Origin: Mycobacterium sp. DL99
GTDB lineage: Bacteria > Actinomycetota > Actinomycetes > Mycobacteriales > Mycobacteriaceae
NCBI RefSeq assembly: GCF_004762045.1
Contig: NZ_SJOM01000007.1
Coordinates: 3,545,906-3,609,905 of the forward strand
DNA: 64,000 nt
Direction: 5' to 3'
This document shows, piece after piece, positions 7,946 through 15,896 of this stretch. The notes below the pieces were generated by a model. It ran no database searches, was not told the origin of the DNA, and worked only from the letters and a program-made list of their open reading frames with translations. Position 1 is the stretch's first letter. The number at the start of each line of letters is the position of its first letter. The position numbers and the translations under genes are program-made.

Positions 7946-8550
7946 GTTTCCTCCAGGAGTATCGGGATCAGGGCGGTGACGGCTTGCCACAGCCGCTGGT
8001 ACATACGCGCCACGTCGGTGCTGTCGGGCTCGAGGTGTCCGGCGAAGAACACGCCGTCGGACTGCGCGACGGCGAATGCCGTGAGTTCGGCCACCACCCG
8101 CTCCGCACGTCGTGGTGGCACATCCGCGGGCAGCTGGCCGCGCACGGCGGCCGAGAAACGCGAGATGGCAGTGCCCCGCACGCGGCGCACCACGGCGGTC
8201 ACCGTCGGGTCATCGCTGCGTTCCAGCGACAGCAGGTACAGGATCCGGAGGAACTCGGGGCGCTGTGACTGCTGGTCCGCCAGGACCGCCAACTGCTCGT
8301 CGATGCTCCCGCCGCTCGGGATGGCCGCGAAGAAGCGGTCGGCTCCGCGTTCCATCACGGCGGCGAGGACGCCGTCCTTGGACCCGAAATGCCAGTAGAT
8401 GGAGCTGGCCGGCAGGCCGCAGGCCTTGCGGATGTCGCTGATCGAGGTGGCGGCGTAGCCGCGGGTGGCCATCAGTCGCTCGGTGGCGTCGAGGATCTGT
8501 TCGCGAGAATCCGCGCCCTGCCGTTGTCGCCTCGTGGCTGCAGTTGTCAC
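7942..8550 (-). CDS. TetR-family transcriptional regulator
   Basis: 202 residues. The N-terminal helix-turn-helix is typical (REQILDATERLMATRGYAATSISDI ... GLPASSIYWHFGSKDGVL), followed by a variable ligand-binding domain. It overlaps the SDR gene by 4 bases and is followed by an MFS gene, the common layout of a self-regulated detoxification operon. An inverted repeat at 8562-8581, between this gene and the divergent PLP-enzyme gene, is the likely operator. GTG start; the Shine-Dalgarno is weak. Confidence 0.88.
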   Translation of the reverse strand: MTTAATRRQRQGADSREQILDATERLMATRGYAATSISDIRKACGLPASSIYWHFGSKDGVLAAVMERGADRFFAAIPSGGSIDEQLAVLADQQSQRPEFLRILYLLSLERSDDPTVTAVVRRVRGTAISRFSAAVRGQLPADVPPRRAERVVAELTAFAVAQSDGVFFAGHLEPDSTDVARMYQRLWQAVTALIPILLEET

Positions 8551-8561
8551 CTGAACCTGCC

Positions 8562-8581
8562 TCTGTACGGATCGTTACAGA
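8562..8581. promoter_or_regulatory. Putative TetR operator
   Basis: TCTGTACGGATCGTTACAGA has perfect 6-base outer arms (TCTGTA/TACAGA) around a central GATC. It lies 12 bases upstream of the TetR start and 48 bases upstream of the divergent decarboxylase-like gene, where an autoregulatory TetR would bind. Inferred from position and symmetry only. Confidence 0.5.
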
Positions 8582-8628
8582 CAGGCTATCAACGCTCGTG
8601 GGCATCTCGCCAGTGGCACGCTGAACCG

Positions 8629-9903
8629 GTGACGATCCACAGCGAGACCACCAGCGATCTGATCGGCCTCTTCCCGCCCGGAACCCGGCAGGACGCCGAC
8701 GGCACCCTGGTGGTCGGCGGCTGCCGGCTGGACGCCATCGCCGAGCAATTCGGTACCCCGGCGATCGTGGTGGACGAAGGCGCCTTGCGGCAGCGGGCCG
8801 CCGACTACCTCTCGGCGTTCCGCAGTCGCTGGCCGCGCAGCGATGTCGCGTTCGCGTCGAAGTCCTTCCCGTGCACCGCGGTCCAGCGGGTGATGGCGTC
8901 CGAAGGGCTACACCTCGATGTCGCCGGCGGGGGCGAGATCCTGTCGGCACTCAAGGCCGGCGCCGAGCCGGGCCGGCTGGTGCTGCACGGCAACGCCAAG
9001 ACCGATGAGGAGCTCACCCTGGCCGTCGGGCACGGTGTGGGCCTGGTGGTGGTCGACAACTTCGACGACATCGACCGGCTGGAGCGGATTGTGCCCTCCG
9101 GCCACCGGCAACCCTGTCTGGTCCGGGTGATTCCGGGCGTCGAGGCCGCCACACACGCCTCGCAGGCCACCGGCCATGCCGGGTCCAAGTTCGGCCTGAT
9201 GCCCGCGGACGCCCGGGCGGCCATCGCGCGGATCGAGGCCAGCCCGCGGCTACGCCTGGACGGTGTGCACACCCACGTGGGATCGCAACTGCTCAATGTC
9301 GAGCAGTTGGCCGCGGCGGTGAAACCGATCGCCGCGCTGGGCACGTTCGAGGTCTACGACCTCGGCGGCGGGCTCGGGGTGCGCTACACCTACGACGAGC
9401 ACCCGCCGAGCCTGGACGACTATGCCGAGGCGATGGTGGCCCAGGCCCGTGAGCTGTTGCCGCGCGACAGCCGGATCATCGTCGAACCCGGTCGCAGCAT
9501 GGTGGCGACCAGCGCCTGCACGCTGTACCGCGTCACCACCGTCAAACGCGGGGTGATCACCCACGTGGCGGTGGACGGCGGCATGGGCGACAACCTGGAG
9601 GTGTCGCTGACCGGGCAGCGGTTCGAGGCCACCATCGCCGACCGCGTCGGCGGCGGTGAGACGGTCAGCGTCGTCGGCAGGCACTGCGAGTCCGGCGATC
9701 AGCTCATCGACGCCGTGGCACTGCGTGAACCGAAGGTCGGCGATCTGCTGGCGGTGCCGGTCACCGGGGCCTACTGCTACACCATGTCGAATCAGTACAA
9801 CGGCGCCCGCCGGGTTCCGGTTGTGTTCGCGCACAACGGAACAGCCCGGCTGGTGGTGCGCCGGGACACCTGGGAGGACCTGCTGTCCCGCGATGTCGAC
9901 TGA
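8629..9903 (+). CDS. Diaminopimelate-decarboxylase-like PLP enzyme (fold type III)
   Basis: 424 residues of the Orn/DAP/Arg decarboxylase group 2 family: an alanine-racemase-like TIM barrel and a C-terminal beta domain. The PLP lysine is in FASKSF, the phosphate-binding Gly loop in YDLGGGLG, and the substrate/PLP motifs are HTHVGSQ, EPGRS and CESGDQL. The CESGD and GNAKTDEEL motifs fit DAP decarboxylase rather than ornithine decarboxylase. The usual mycobacterial lysA sits beside argS and thrA, so this is probably a paralogue. GTG 8629 gives MTIHSETTSD; the open frame reaches back into the TetR region without support. It ends 33 bases before malQ. Confidence 0.85.
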   Translation: MTIHSETTSDLIGLFPPGTRQDADGTLVVGGCRLDAIAEQFGTPAIVVDEGALRQRAADYLSAFRSRWPRSDVAFASKSFPCTAVQRVMASEGLHLDVAGGGEILSALKAGAEPGRLVLHGNAKTDEELTLAVGHGVGLVVVDNFDDIDRLERIVPSGHRQPCLVRVIPGVEAATHASQATGHAGSKFGLMPADARAAIARIEASPRLRLDGVHTHVGSQLLNVEQLAAAVKPIAALGTFEVYDLGGGLGVRYTYDEHPPSLDDYAEAMVAQARELLPRDSRIIVEPGRSMVATSACTLYRVTTVKRGVITHVAVDGGMGDNLEVSLTGQRFEATIADRVGGGETVSVVGRHCESGDQLIDAVALREPKVGDLLAVPVTGAYCYTMSNQYNGARRVPVVFAHNGTARLVVRRDTWEDLLSRDVD

Positions 9904-9936
9904 CATGATCGCGTTCTGGGCAGCAAGATTGGCGTC

Positions 9937-12078
9937 ATGAACGAACCGTCCCCGGCCCTGCTGGAGTTGGCTCGCCGCTACGGCGTGGCCGCGGAGTTCG
10001 ACGACTGGACCGGCCGGCGCACCGCTGTCGCGGAGTCGACACTGGTCGCCGTGCTCGAAGCTCTCGGCGTGCCGGCCGGCACCGAGCGGGAACGCGCCGA
10101 CGCGCTGGCCGGGCACGACCGCCAGTACTGGCAACGCCCTCTGCCGCCCATCGTGCTGGGCCGGGCGAGGGAGCCGTCGAGTTTCTGGGTGCATGTCACC
10201 CACGGGGATCCGGTCGAGCTCACGCTGTTCCTCGAGGACGGCACCGAACGCAGCGGCCTGCGACAACTGGAGAACAACCGGCCCCCGTACGACCTCGGGG
10301 ACCGGTTGGTCGGTGAGGCCACGTTCGAGCTGCCGGCGGACCTGCCGCTGGGCTATCACCGGCTGCGGTTGCGGGTCGGTGAGTTCGATAGCGAAACCCC
10401 TGTGGTGATCTCCCCCGCCACGCTGGACCTGCCCGCCCGGCTGGGCCAACGGCGAGCCTGGGGCCTGGCCGTCCAGCTCTACAGCGTTCGATCTCAAAGC
10501 TCCTGGGGCACAGGCGACATCACGGACCTGACCGATCTGGCGGTGTGGTCGGCGGCCGAGCACGGCGCGGGTTTCATCCTGGTCAATCCGCTGCATGCGG
10601 CCGCCCCCACCGCACCGATGGAGCCCTCGCCGTATCTGCCCACCTCCCGTCGCTTCGGCAGTCCGCTCTACCTGCGGGTGGAAGCCATCCCGGAGTTCGC
10701 CGCGGTCCCACACCGCGGCCGTATCCGGGCGCTGCGCACCGCGCTCAACAAACGTTCCGACCGCCACCCGACCATCGACCGTGATGCGGCCTGGCAGGCC
10801 AAACGCACCGCACTGGAGCAGGTGTACCGGGTCGAACGTTCGGCGGGCCGAGAGGTGGCGTACGCCGCCTACCAGGCCCGGCAGAGCCGCAGCCTCGAAG
10901 ATTTCGCGATCTGGAGCGCGCTGGCCGAACGGTACGGTGCCGACTGGCACGGCTGGCCCCACGCGTTGCAGCATCCGGCGAACCCTGAAGTCGCCGCATT
11001 CGCCGCGGCCAACCCTCAGGCCGTCGACTTCCATCGCTGGCTGCAGTGGGTACTCGATGATCAGCTCACCGCGGCCCAGGCCACCGCGGTGCAGGCCGGG
11101 ATGGAACTCGGCATCATGAGCGACCTCGCCGTCGGCGTCGATCCCGACGGTGCCGATGCCTGGGCCCTTCAGGACGTGCTGGCGCTCGGGGTCACGGCGG
11201 GCGCACCGCCGGATGAGTTCAACCAGCTCGGGCAGGACTGGTCACAGCCGCCGTGGCGGCCGGACCGCCTCGCCGAGGAGGCGTACGAGCCGTTCCGGGC
11301 GGTGGTCAACATGGCGCTCCGGCACGCCGGCGGGGTACGGATCGACCACATCATCGGCATGTTCCGGTTGTGGTGGATCCCGAAGGGGGCCGCACCGACC
11401 GAAGGCACCTATGTGCGCTACGACCACGATGCGATGATCGGCATCATCGCGCTCGAGGCGCACCGGGCCGGCGCCCTCGTGGTCGGCGAGGACCTGGGCA
11501 CCGTCGAACCCTGGGTGCGTGACTACCTGCGCGAGCGGGGCCTGTTCGGCACCTCGATCCTGTGGTTCGAGTCCGACTGGTCCGGAGGACCCTTACCCGC
11601 CGAACACTGGCGCGAGTACTGCCTGTCGTCGGTGACCACCCACGATCTCCCTCCGACACCCGGATATCTGGTCGGCGAGCACGTGCGGTTGCGGGAACAA
11701 CTGGGCCTGCTGACCCGGCCGGCCGATCAGGAACTGGCCGCGGATCGCACCGCGCAGGCAGCCTGGCTCGACGAGCTGCGCCGGGTCGGGTTGCTCGGAC
11801 CCCGTCCGGACACCGATCAGGTCGTATCGGCGCTGTACCGCTATCTGGGGCGCACTCCCTCGAAATTGCTGGCTCTGTCGCTGGCCGACGCGGTCGGTGA
11901 GGTGCGCACCCAGAATCAACCCGGCACCACCGACGAATACCCGAACTGGCGGATACCGCTGGCGGGTCCCGACGGCAGGCGAATTCTGCTCGAACATGCG
12001 TTCGTGGATCCGCGAGCGGCGGCGTTGTGCGACGTGATGTCGGCGATCACCGCCCGCCCGACCCGGGACCGGATGTAA
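9937..12078 (+). CDS. malQ: 4-alpha-glucanotransferase (amylomaltase)
   Basis: 713 residues, full length for actinobacterial MalQ (GH77), which transfers alpha-1,4-glucan segments between maltodextrins in glycogen and trehalose metabolism. The N-terminal extension (about residues 1-160) is typical of the family. The catalytic triad is visible: nucleophile Asp470 in VRIDHI, acid/base Glu518 in VVGEDLG, and third carboxylate Asp570 in THDLPPT. The substrate-binding GTSILWFE follows Glu518. ATG start, 33 bases after the decarboxylase-like gene, so possibly cotranscribed with it. In M. tuberculosis malQ is Rv1781c, beside the ESX-5 locus; no ESX genes are seen here. Confidence 0.97.
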   Translation: MNEPSPALLELARRYGVAAEFDDWTGRRTAVAESTLVAVLEALGVPAGTERERADALAGHDRQYWQRPLPPIVLGRAREPSSFWVHVTHGDPVELTLFLEDGTERSGLRQLENNRPPYDLGDRLVGEATFELPADLPLGYHRLRLRVGEFDSETPVVISPATLDLPARLGQRRAWGLAVQLYSVRSQSSWGTGDITDLTDLAVWSAAEHGAGFILVNPLHAAAPTAPMEPSPYLPTSRRFGSPLYLRVEAIPEFAAVPHRGRIRALRTALNKRSDRHPTIDRDAAWQAKRTALEQVYRVERSAGREVAYAAYQARQSRSLEDFAIWSALAERYGADWHGWPHALQHPANPEVAAFAAANPQAVDFHRWLQWVLDDQLTAAQATAVQAGMELGIMSDLAVGVDPDGADAWALQDVLALGVTAGAPPDEFNQLGQDWSQPPWRPDRLAEEAYEPFRAVVNMALRHAGGVRIDHIIGMFRLWWIPKGAAPTEGTYVRYDHDAMIGIIALEAHRAGALVVGEDLGTVEPWVRDYLRERGLFGTSILWFESDWSGGPLPAEHWREYCLSSVTTHDLPPTPGYLVGEHVRLREQLGLLTRPADQELAADRTAQAAWLDELRRVGLLGPRPDTDQVVSALYRYLGRTPSKLLALSLADAVGEVRTQNQPGTTDEYPNWRIPLAGPDGRRILLEHAFVDPRAAALCDVMSAITARPTRDRM

Positions 12079-12157
12079 CGCGCGGGGCGTCTGCTCCGGT
12101 TTCACATTCGTCACAGCTGCGATATGTTCGCAAACGCACCCGACTGACGGAGTTCAC

Positions 12158-12568
12158 GTGAAGAAGCTTGTTGCGCTCAGCGGCGGTCTGCTCGCCGCCG
12201 GTTCGATCGCCCTGCTGGCCGCAGGCACCGCCACCTCACAACCGACCGCTTCCTCGGTCAACGTCGTCGGCGAGCCCTATATGAAGGCGCTGGCGATCCT
12301 GAAGAGCCAGGGCGTCAGGGCCACCTTCGGCGGTTCCTTCGGCAGCGCCCTGCCGCAGTCCGAGTGCCTGGTCGATTCCCAGAAGATCAACTCCAGCGGC
12401 AAGATGATCCTGATGCTCGATTGCAGCGAGGCCGCGGCCCAGCAGGGTGCCGATTCGGCTGTCCCGGGCGGCCCGAGGGTCGGCAGTAACGGTGTGACCA
12501 CGGTGACGCCGACGCCGGTGGTCCCGATCGCCGGGGCGCCGGGCGCGGGCACCCCGCCGCCGGCCTGA
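12158..12568 (+). CDS. Small secreted protein with a PASTA-like segment
   Basis: 136 residues. A cleavable signal peptide (about 1-27, with a Leu/Ala core) precedes a conserved stretch, VVGEPYMKALAILKSQGV, that reads like the first half of a PASTA repeat, two cysteines likely forming a disulfide, and a Pro/Gly-rich tail ending in PPPA. The GTG start has GGAG upstream (ACGGAGTTCAC). Mycobacteria carry many such exported small proteins of unknown function. A wall or envelope location is inferred from the signal peptide only. Confidence 0.82.
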   Translation: MKKLVALSGGLLAAGSIALLAAGTATSQPTASSVNVVGEPYMKALAILKSQGVRATFGGSFGSALPQSECLVDSQKINSSGKMILMLDCSEAAAQQGADSAVPGGPRVGSNGVTTVTPTPVVPIAGAPGAGTPPPA

Positions 12569-12665
12569 TCTGAACCGGGCCCGCCCCGAAAGAGGCAACC
12601 CGGTACCGCCGTTCCCACCTAAATCCGTACACTGCTGAGAGTCCACTCATCCCAGGAGGCTCTCG

Positions 12666-13565
12666 ATGTTGCGTCCGTTGCGGTTCGACCATGAGATCGA
12701 CCCCGGCCCGGTACAGATCCAGGCCAGGAAGGTGCACTTCGATCTCGACGACATCCCGTTGCACTGGATCCCAGGCCATCCCGTGGCCTCGTCGATGGTG
12801 AATCTGTTCAACGTGGTGCTGCCGGTGGCCGAGCACTGGTTCGTCGCGACGTTCAACGAAGCGCTGCCGTATGTGCGCGATCCCAAGCTCGCCGACGACA
12901 TGCGTGGCTTCATCGGCCAGGAGGCCACCCACGCCGAGACGCACGATCAGGTGCTCGACCAGTTCCTCACCAGCCACGGTGTGGATTACCAGCCGGTGCT
13001 GTCCTTGGTGGAGCACGTGTTCACCAAGACGCTGGCGCCGTCGGACTCCCCCGATCCGCGCCGCAGGCTGGCCCATCTGTGCGACCGGCTCTGGCTCATC
13101 GCCGCGATCGAGCACTACACCGCGGTGCTGGGGGACTTCGTGCTGAACTGCGCCTGGGAGGACTACGACACCGACCCGACGATGACCGACCTGTTCCGCT
13201 GGCACGGCGCCGAGGAGGTCGAACACCGCAGTGTCGCCCACGACGTCGCGGTGTACTTCCAGGACAGCTATTTCAGCCGGGTGCGGGCGATGTCGATCGC
13301 CGCGACGGCCGTCTACCTGTTCTTCCAGCGCGGCTGCTGGGCGATGGTCAAGAGCGACCCGACCCTCGACATCGGCTGGTGGCGGATGAACAAGATGCGC
13401 ATGCGTGATTCCAAGCTCGGGCTGCTGCCGAAGTTCTCCCGGATGTTCGGCTCGAACACCCTGGCCTACTGCCGGCCCGGTTTCTCCCCCGAGGAGATGG
13501 GTTCGACGGCCCAGGCTGTCGCGTATCTGGCGAGTTCGCCTGCGGCGCGGGCCGCGCACCTGTGA
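12666..13565 (+). CDS. Ferritin-like metal-dependent hydrolase family protein (COG3687)
   Basis: 299 residues, all-helical. Two carboxylate/His clusters, GQEATHAETH and GAEEVEHR, are the ExxH-type ligands expected of a ferritin-like diiron four-helix bundle; further acidic and His residues lie between them (IEHYTAVLGD). The Pfam name is metal-dependent hydrolase, but the architecture resembles a diiron oxidase or oxygenase. AGGAGG precedes the ATG. The stop overlaps the next gene (GTGA), which encodes a flavin/2Fe-2S reductase, so the pair probably forms an electron-transfer-coupled oxygenase. Substrate unknown. Confidence 0.85.
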   Translation: MLRPLRFDHEIDPGPVQIQARKVHFDLDDIPLHWIPGHPVASSMVNLFNVVLPVAEHWFVATFNEALPYVRDPKLADDMRGFIGQEATHAETHDQVLDQFLTSHGVDYQPVLSLVEHVFTKTLAPSDSPDPRRRLAHLCDRLWLIAAIEHYTAVLGDFVLNCAWEDYDTDPTMTDLFRWHGAEEVEHRSVAHDVAVYFQDSYFSRVRAMSIAATAVYLFFQRGCWAMVKSDPTLDIGWWRMNKMRMRDSKLGLLPKFSRMFGSNTLAYCRPGFSPEEMGSTAQAVAYLASSPAARAAHL

Positions 13566-14695
13566 CGGGCTCAGCCATGCCGACGCTGTCACTGATATCC
13601 CGATACCGCCGGCTGCCACCGAGCATGTCGGGCCGTTTTCGCCACGATCCGATGCTCGGCGCCGCCGGTGCCGCCATCGCCACCATCTGGACGGTGGGCC
13701 GGCTCGTTCGGCGCACCAGTCTGCCGCCACCGGAGCTGGATCGCACGATCGCGCTGACGGTGACGGGCCGGCAGGTGGTGGCCCACGATCAGGACGTCAT
13801 CGCGCTGACGCTGGCCGCCGCTGACGGCGAGAAGCTGCCGCAGTGGTTTCCGGGTTCGCATATCGACCTGCACCTGGCCAGCGGTCGGGTGCGGCAGTAC
13901 TCGCTGTGCGGCGATCCGACGGTTACCGACAGTTATCGAATTGCGGTGCGGCGCATCCCCGATGGCGGCGGCGGCTCCGTCGAGGTGCACGACAGCCTGC
14001 AGATCGGCAGCCGGGTCAGCACCCACGGCCCGCGCAATGCATTCGCCCTCACGGTGCCCGGCTACGGGTCGCCCACCCAGCGGTTCCGCTTCATCGCAGG
14101 CGGAATCGGCATCACCCCGATCCTGCCGATGCTCGGGTTGGCGGCGCGGTTGGGTATCGACTGGTCGATGGTCTACGCCGGGCGCAGTCGCGACAGCCTG
14201 CCGTTCCTGGACGAGCTCGCCCGGTTCGGCGACCGCATCGAGATCCGCACCGACGATGTCGACGGCCTGCCCAGTGCCGAGGATCTTCTCGGTGACTGCC
14301 CCGACGGCACCACGGTGTATGCCTGCGGTCCGGCCCCGATGCTGACCGGAATCCGGGCCGCGCTCACGGGCCGGGACGACGTGGAGCTGCATTTCGAAAG
14401 ATTCGCGGCGCCACCGGTTGTCGACGGTGCCGAGTTCTCGGTGACCATCGCCTCCACCGGCACCTCGGTGACCGTCGGAGCCGACGAGACCCTGCTCGCC
14501 GCGTTGGGCCGGGCCGGGGTGAATGCCCCATACTCATGCCAACAAGGTTTCTGCGGAACGTGCCGGATCCGGGTCACCGACGGGACTGTGCAGCATCGCG
14601 ATACGTTGTTGACCGACCCCGAGCGCGATGCGGGCTACCTGCTGACCTGCGTGTCACGGGCCGAGGCCGGGGACCGGCTGACGCTCGATCTCTGA
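13562..14695 (+). CDS. PDR/VanB-type flavin and 2Fe-2S oxidoreductase
   Basis: 377 residues. The N-terminal ~50 residues include a hydrophobic or linker region. A ferredoxin-reductase-like FMN/FAD domain follows (RQYSLCGD), then an NAD(P)H domain (FIAGGIGITPILPM, CGPAPML) and a C-terminal plant-type ferredoxin with Cys326, Cys331, Cys334 and Cys363 (CX4CX2CX28C). This order is that of phthalate dioxygenase reductase and VanB. It passes electrons from NAD(P)H to an oxygenase, and here the partner is likely the ferritin-like protein directly upstream, with which it overlaps by 4 bases. The GTG start lies in that overlap. Confidence 0.9.
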   Translation: MTGSAMPTLSLISRYRRLPPSMSGRFRHDPMLGAAGAAIATIWTVGRLVRRTSLPPPELDRTIALTVTGRQVVAHDQDVIALTLAAADGEKLPQWFPGSHIDLHLASGRVRQYSLCGDPTVTDSYRIAVRRIPDGGGGSVEVHDSLQIGSRVSTHGPRNAFALTVPGYGSPTQRFRFIAGGIGITPILPMLGLAARLGIDWSMVYAGRSRDSLPFLDELARFGDRIEIRTDDVDGLPSAEDLLGDCPDGTTVYACGPAPMLTGIRAALTGRDDVELHFERFAAPPVVDGAEFSVTIASTGTSVTVGADETLLAALGRAGVNAPYSCQQGFCGTCRIRVTDGTVQHRDTLLTDPERDAGYLLTCVSRAEAGDRLTLDL

Positions 14696-14699
14696 GTCG

Positions 14700-15224
14700 T
14701 TACCCGGCTTCCGGATGACCCTCTCCGTAGCCGGCCAGCTCGGGCGCGGCCATCAACCGGTCCAACAGGGGACGCTGCCCATTCAGCAGCTTGGCGCGCG
14801 CTGTCGCCACCGAAACCCAAGCGACACGGTCGATTTCGGGGAACTCGACGAACCGCCCCGACCCTTTGGGCAACTCCACCGTGAACGTGTTGCTGACGGC
14901 CGTGGTGGTGTCGAAGTCCCCGTGCACCGCGAAGGCGGTGACCAACTTGCCGCCCGCCTGGCGTACCGGTTCGAGATCGATGCGCGGGCCTGCGGGTGGC
15001 GGGGCACCGAGCTCCTCGGTGAATTCACGTTGGGCCGCCGCCCAGGGATCTTCGCCGTCGTCGTACTCCCCCTTGGGCACCGACCACGCCCCGGCATCCT
15101 TGCGGGCCCAGAACGGCCCGCCGGGGTGGGCGATCAGCACCTCGACATCGGTTCCGGTGAAGCGGTACAGCAGCACCCCGGCACTCAGCTTGGCCACGGG
15201 TTGCACGCTACGCGGTGACGCCAT
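14700..15224 (-). CDS. Nudix hydrolase
   Basis: 174 residues. A complete Nudix box (GX5EX7REXXEEXG) begins at the Gly of GEYDDGE and runs through REFTEELG. These enzymes cleave nucleoside-diphosphate-X compounds using Mg2+ held by the REXXEE glutamates. The upstream AGVLLYR and GPFWARKDAGAWSVPKG are typical of the diadenosine-polyphosphate/DUF4916-like branch. ATG 15224 (MASPRSV) is preferred over GTG 15251; family proteins usually begin about 10 residues before SAGVLLYR. It converges on the reductase gene with 4 bases between them. Substrate uncertain. Confidence 0.88.
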   Translation of the reverse strand: MASPRSVQPVAKLSAGVLLYRFTGTDVEVLIAHPGGPFWARKDAGAWSVPKGEYDDGEDPWAAAQREFTEELGAPPPAGPRIDLEPVRQAGGKLVTAFAVHGDFDTTTAVSNTFTVELPKGSGRFVEFPEIDRVAWVSVATARAKLLNGQRPLLDRLMAAPELAGYGEGHPEAG

Positions 15225-15395
15225 TCCGGCAACATCGGTGATGCAGACCACTTTGCCAGATGTGCGTAATTCCAGTCACTTCGGCATCGGCATCACGAAC
15301 CCCGCCTGGCACCCATCCCCCAATTCCCGAATGTGACGCACCCCTCGTCAAACACTTTCGTACAGCCGGAATTTTATTTGTGAACTGCCGGTTAA

Positions 15396-15416
15396 CTCTT
15401 AGGTAACACCTAAGAG
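15396..15416. promoter_or_regulatory. 21-bp inverted repeat, putative operator
   Basis: Perfect 9-base arms, CTCTTAGGT and ACCTAAGAG, flank a 3-base spacer AAC. It lies in the divergent Nudix/secreted-protein intergenic region, 79 bases upstream of the secreted-protein start, within an otherwise AT-richer patch. TTAGG half-sites recall DtxR/IdeR-family boxes, but the spacing is shorter than the 19-bp iron box, so the regulator is not assigned. Confidence 0.5.
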
Positions 15417-15495
15417 AACTTGCTACGGCGCCAACCGACATGCGCTAACGGCGCGCCGCATGCGGCATAACAGAACAAGAAAGAAGGCACCAAAG

Positions 15496-15795
15496 ATGAT
15501 GAGACTCGGATTTGCTACAGCACTGGTCGGCGCAGCAGCCGCGGCGGTGATCGGCCTGGCCGCGCCCGCCCAAGCCGCACCCACCGGCCCGGGCAATGCC
15601 CAGCAGACCATCAGTCAATTGCAGTCGCAGGGCTACAAGGTGATCGTCAACCACGTCGGTTCCACCCCGTTGGACAAGGCCACCGTGGTCGCAGTGCGGC
15701 CGGGACAGACCTTCAGCCGGACGGATTCCAGCAGCCCGGGCGGCGATTTGCAGACCACCGTGCTCAACAAGACAGTTTACGTCGATGTGAAGTAA
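15496..15795 (+). CDS. Small secreted mycobacterial protein
   Basis: 99 residues. A signal peptide (about 1-32, ending in AQAA) precedes a short mature part, with QQTISQLQSQGYKVIVNHVGSTPLDKATVVAVRPGQ as its core. This helix-strand pattern recalls one PASTA-type repeat. No cysteine is present. Two adjacent ATGs (15496, 15499) lie after AGAAGG. Strong signals surround it: a 21-bp inverted repeat upstream and an excellent terminator downstream, so it is probably an independently regulated, well-expressed exported protein. Function unknown. Confidence 0.85.
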   Translation: MMRLGFATALVGAAAAAVIGLAAPAQAAPTGPGNAQQTISQLQSQGYKVIVNHVGSTPLDKATVVAVRPGQTFSRTDSSSPGGDLQTTVLNKTVYVDVK

Positions 15796-15818
15796 GCCCA
15801 AACATTGCGAAACATCAA

Positions 15819-15847
15819 GGAGGGGCGCCCTTTTCGGGCGCCCCTCC
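15819..15847 (+). terminator. Intrinsic terminator after the small secreted protein
   Basis: A perfect 12-bp GC-rich stem (GGAGGGGCGCCC and its complement) with a TTTTC loop begins 24 bases after the stop. There is no T-tract after it, which is common for mycobacterial hairpin terminators. Confidence 0.75.
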
Positions 15848-15896
15848 GACGTGTCTGGGTGCAAGGCCCGATCTGGTGCGCGCTAGAGTCCCCAGA

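Noticed and set aside
9250..11034. 594-codon minus-strand frame opposite the decarboxylase-like gene and malQ
   Set aside because: Composition is the typical His/Gln/Arg-rich antisense of GC-rich genes, no ribosome site or motifs; both sense genes are certain.
12387..13730. 447-codon minus-strand frame opposite the diiron protein
   Set aside because: Antisense shadow crossing three genes with no recognisable protein features.
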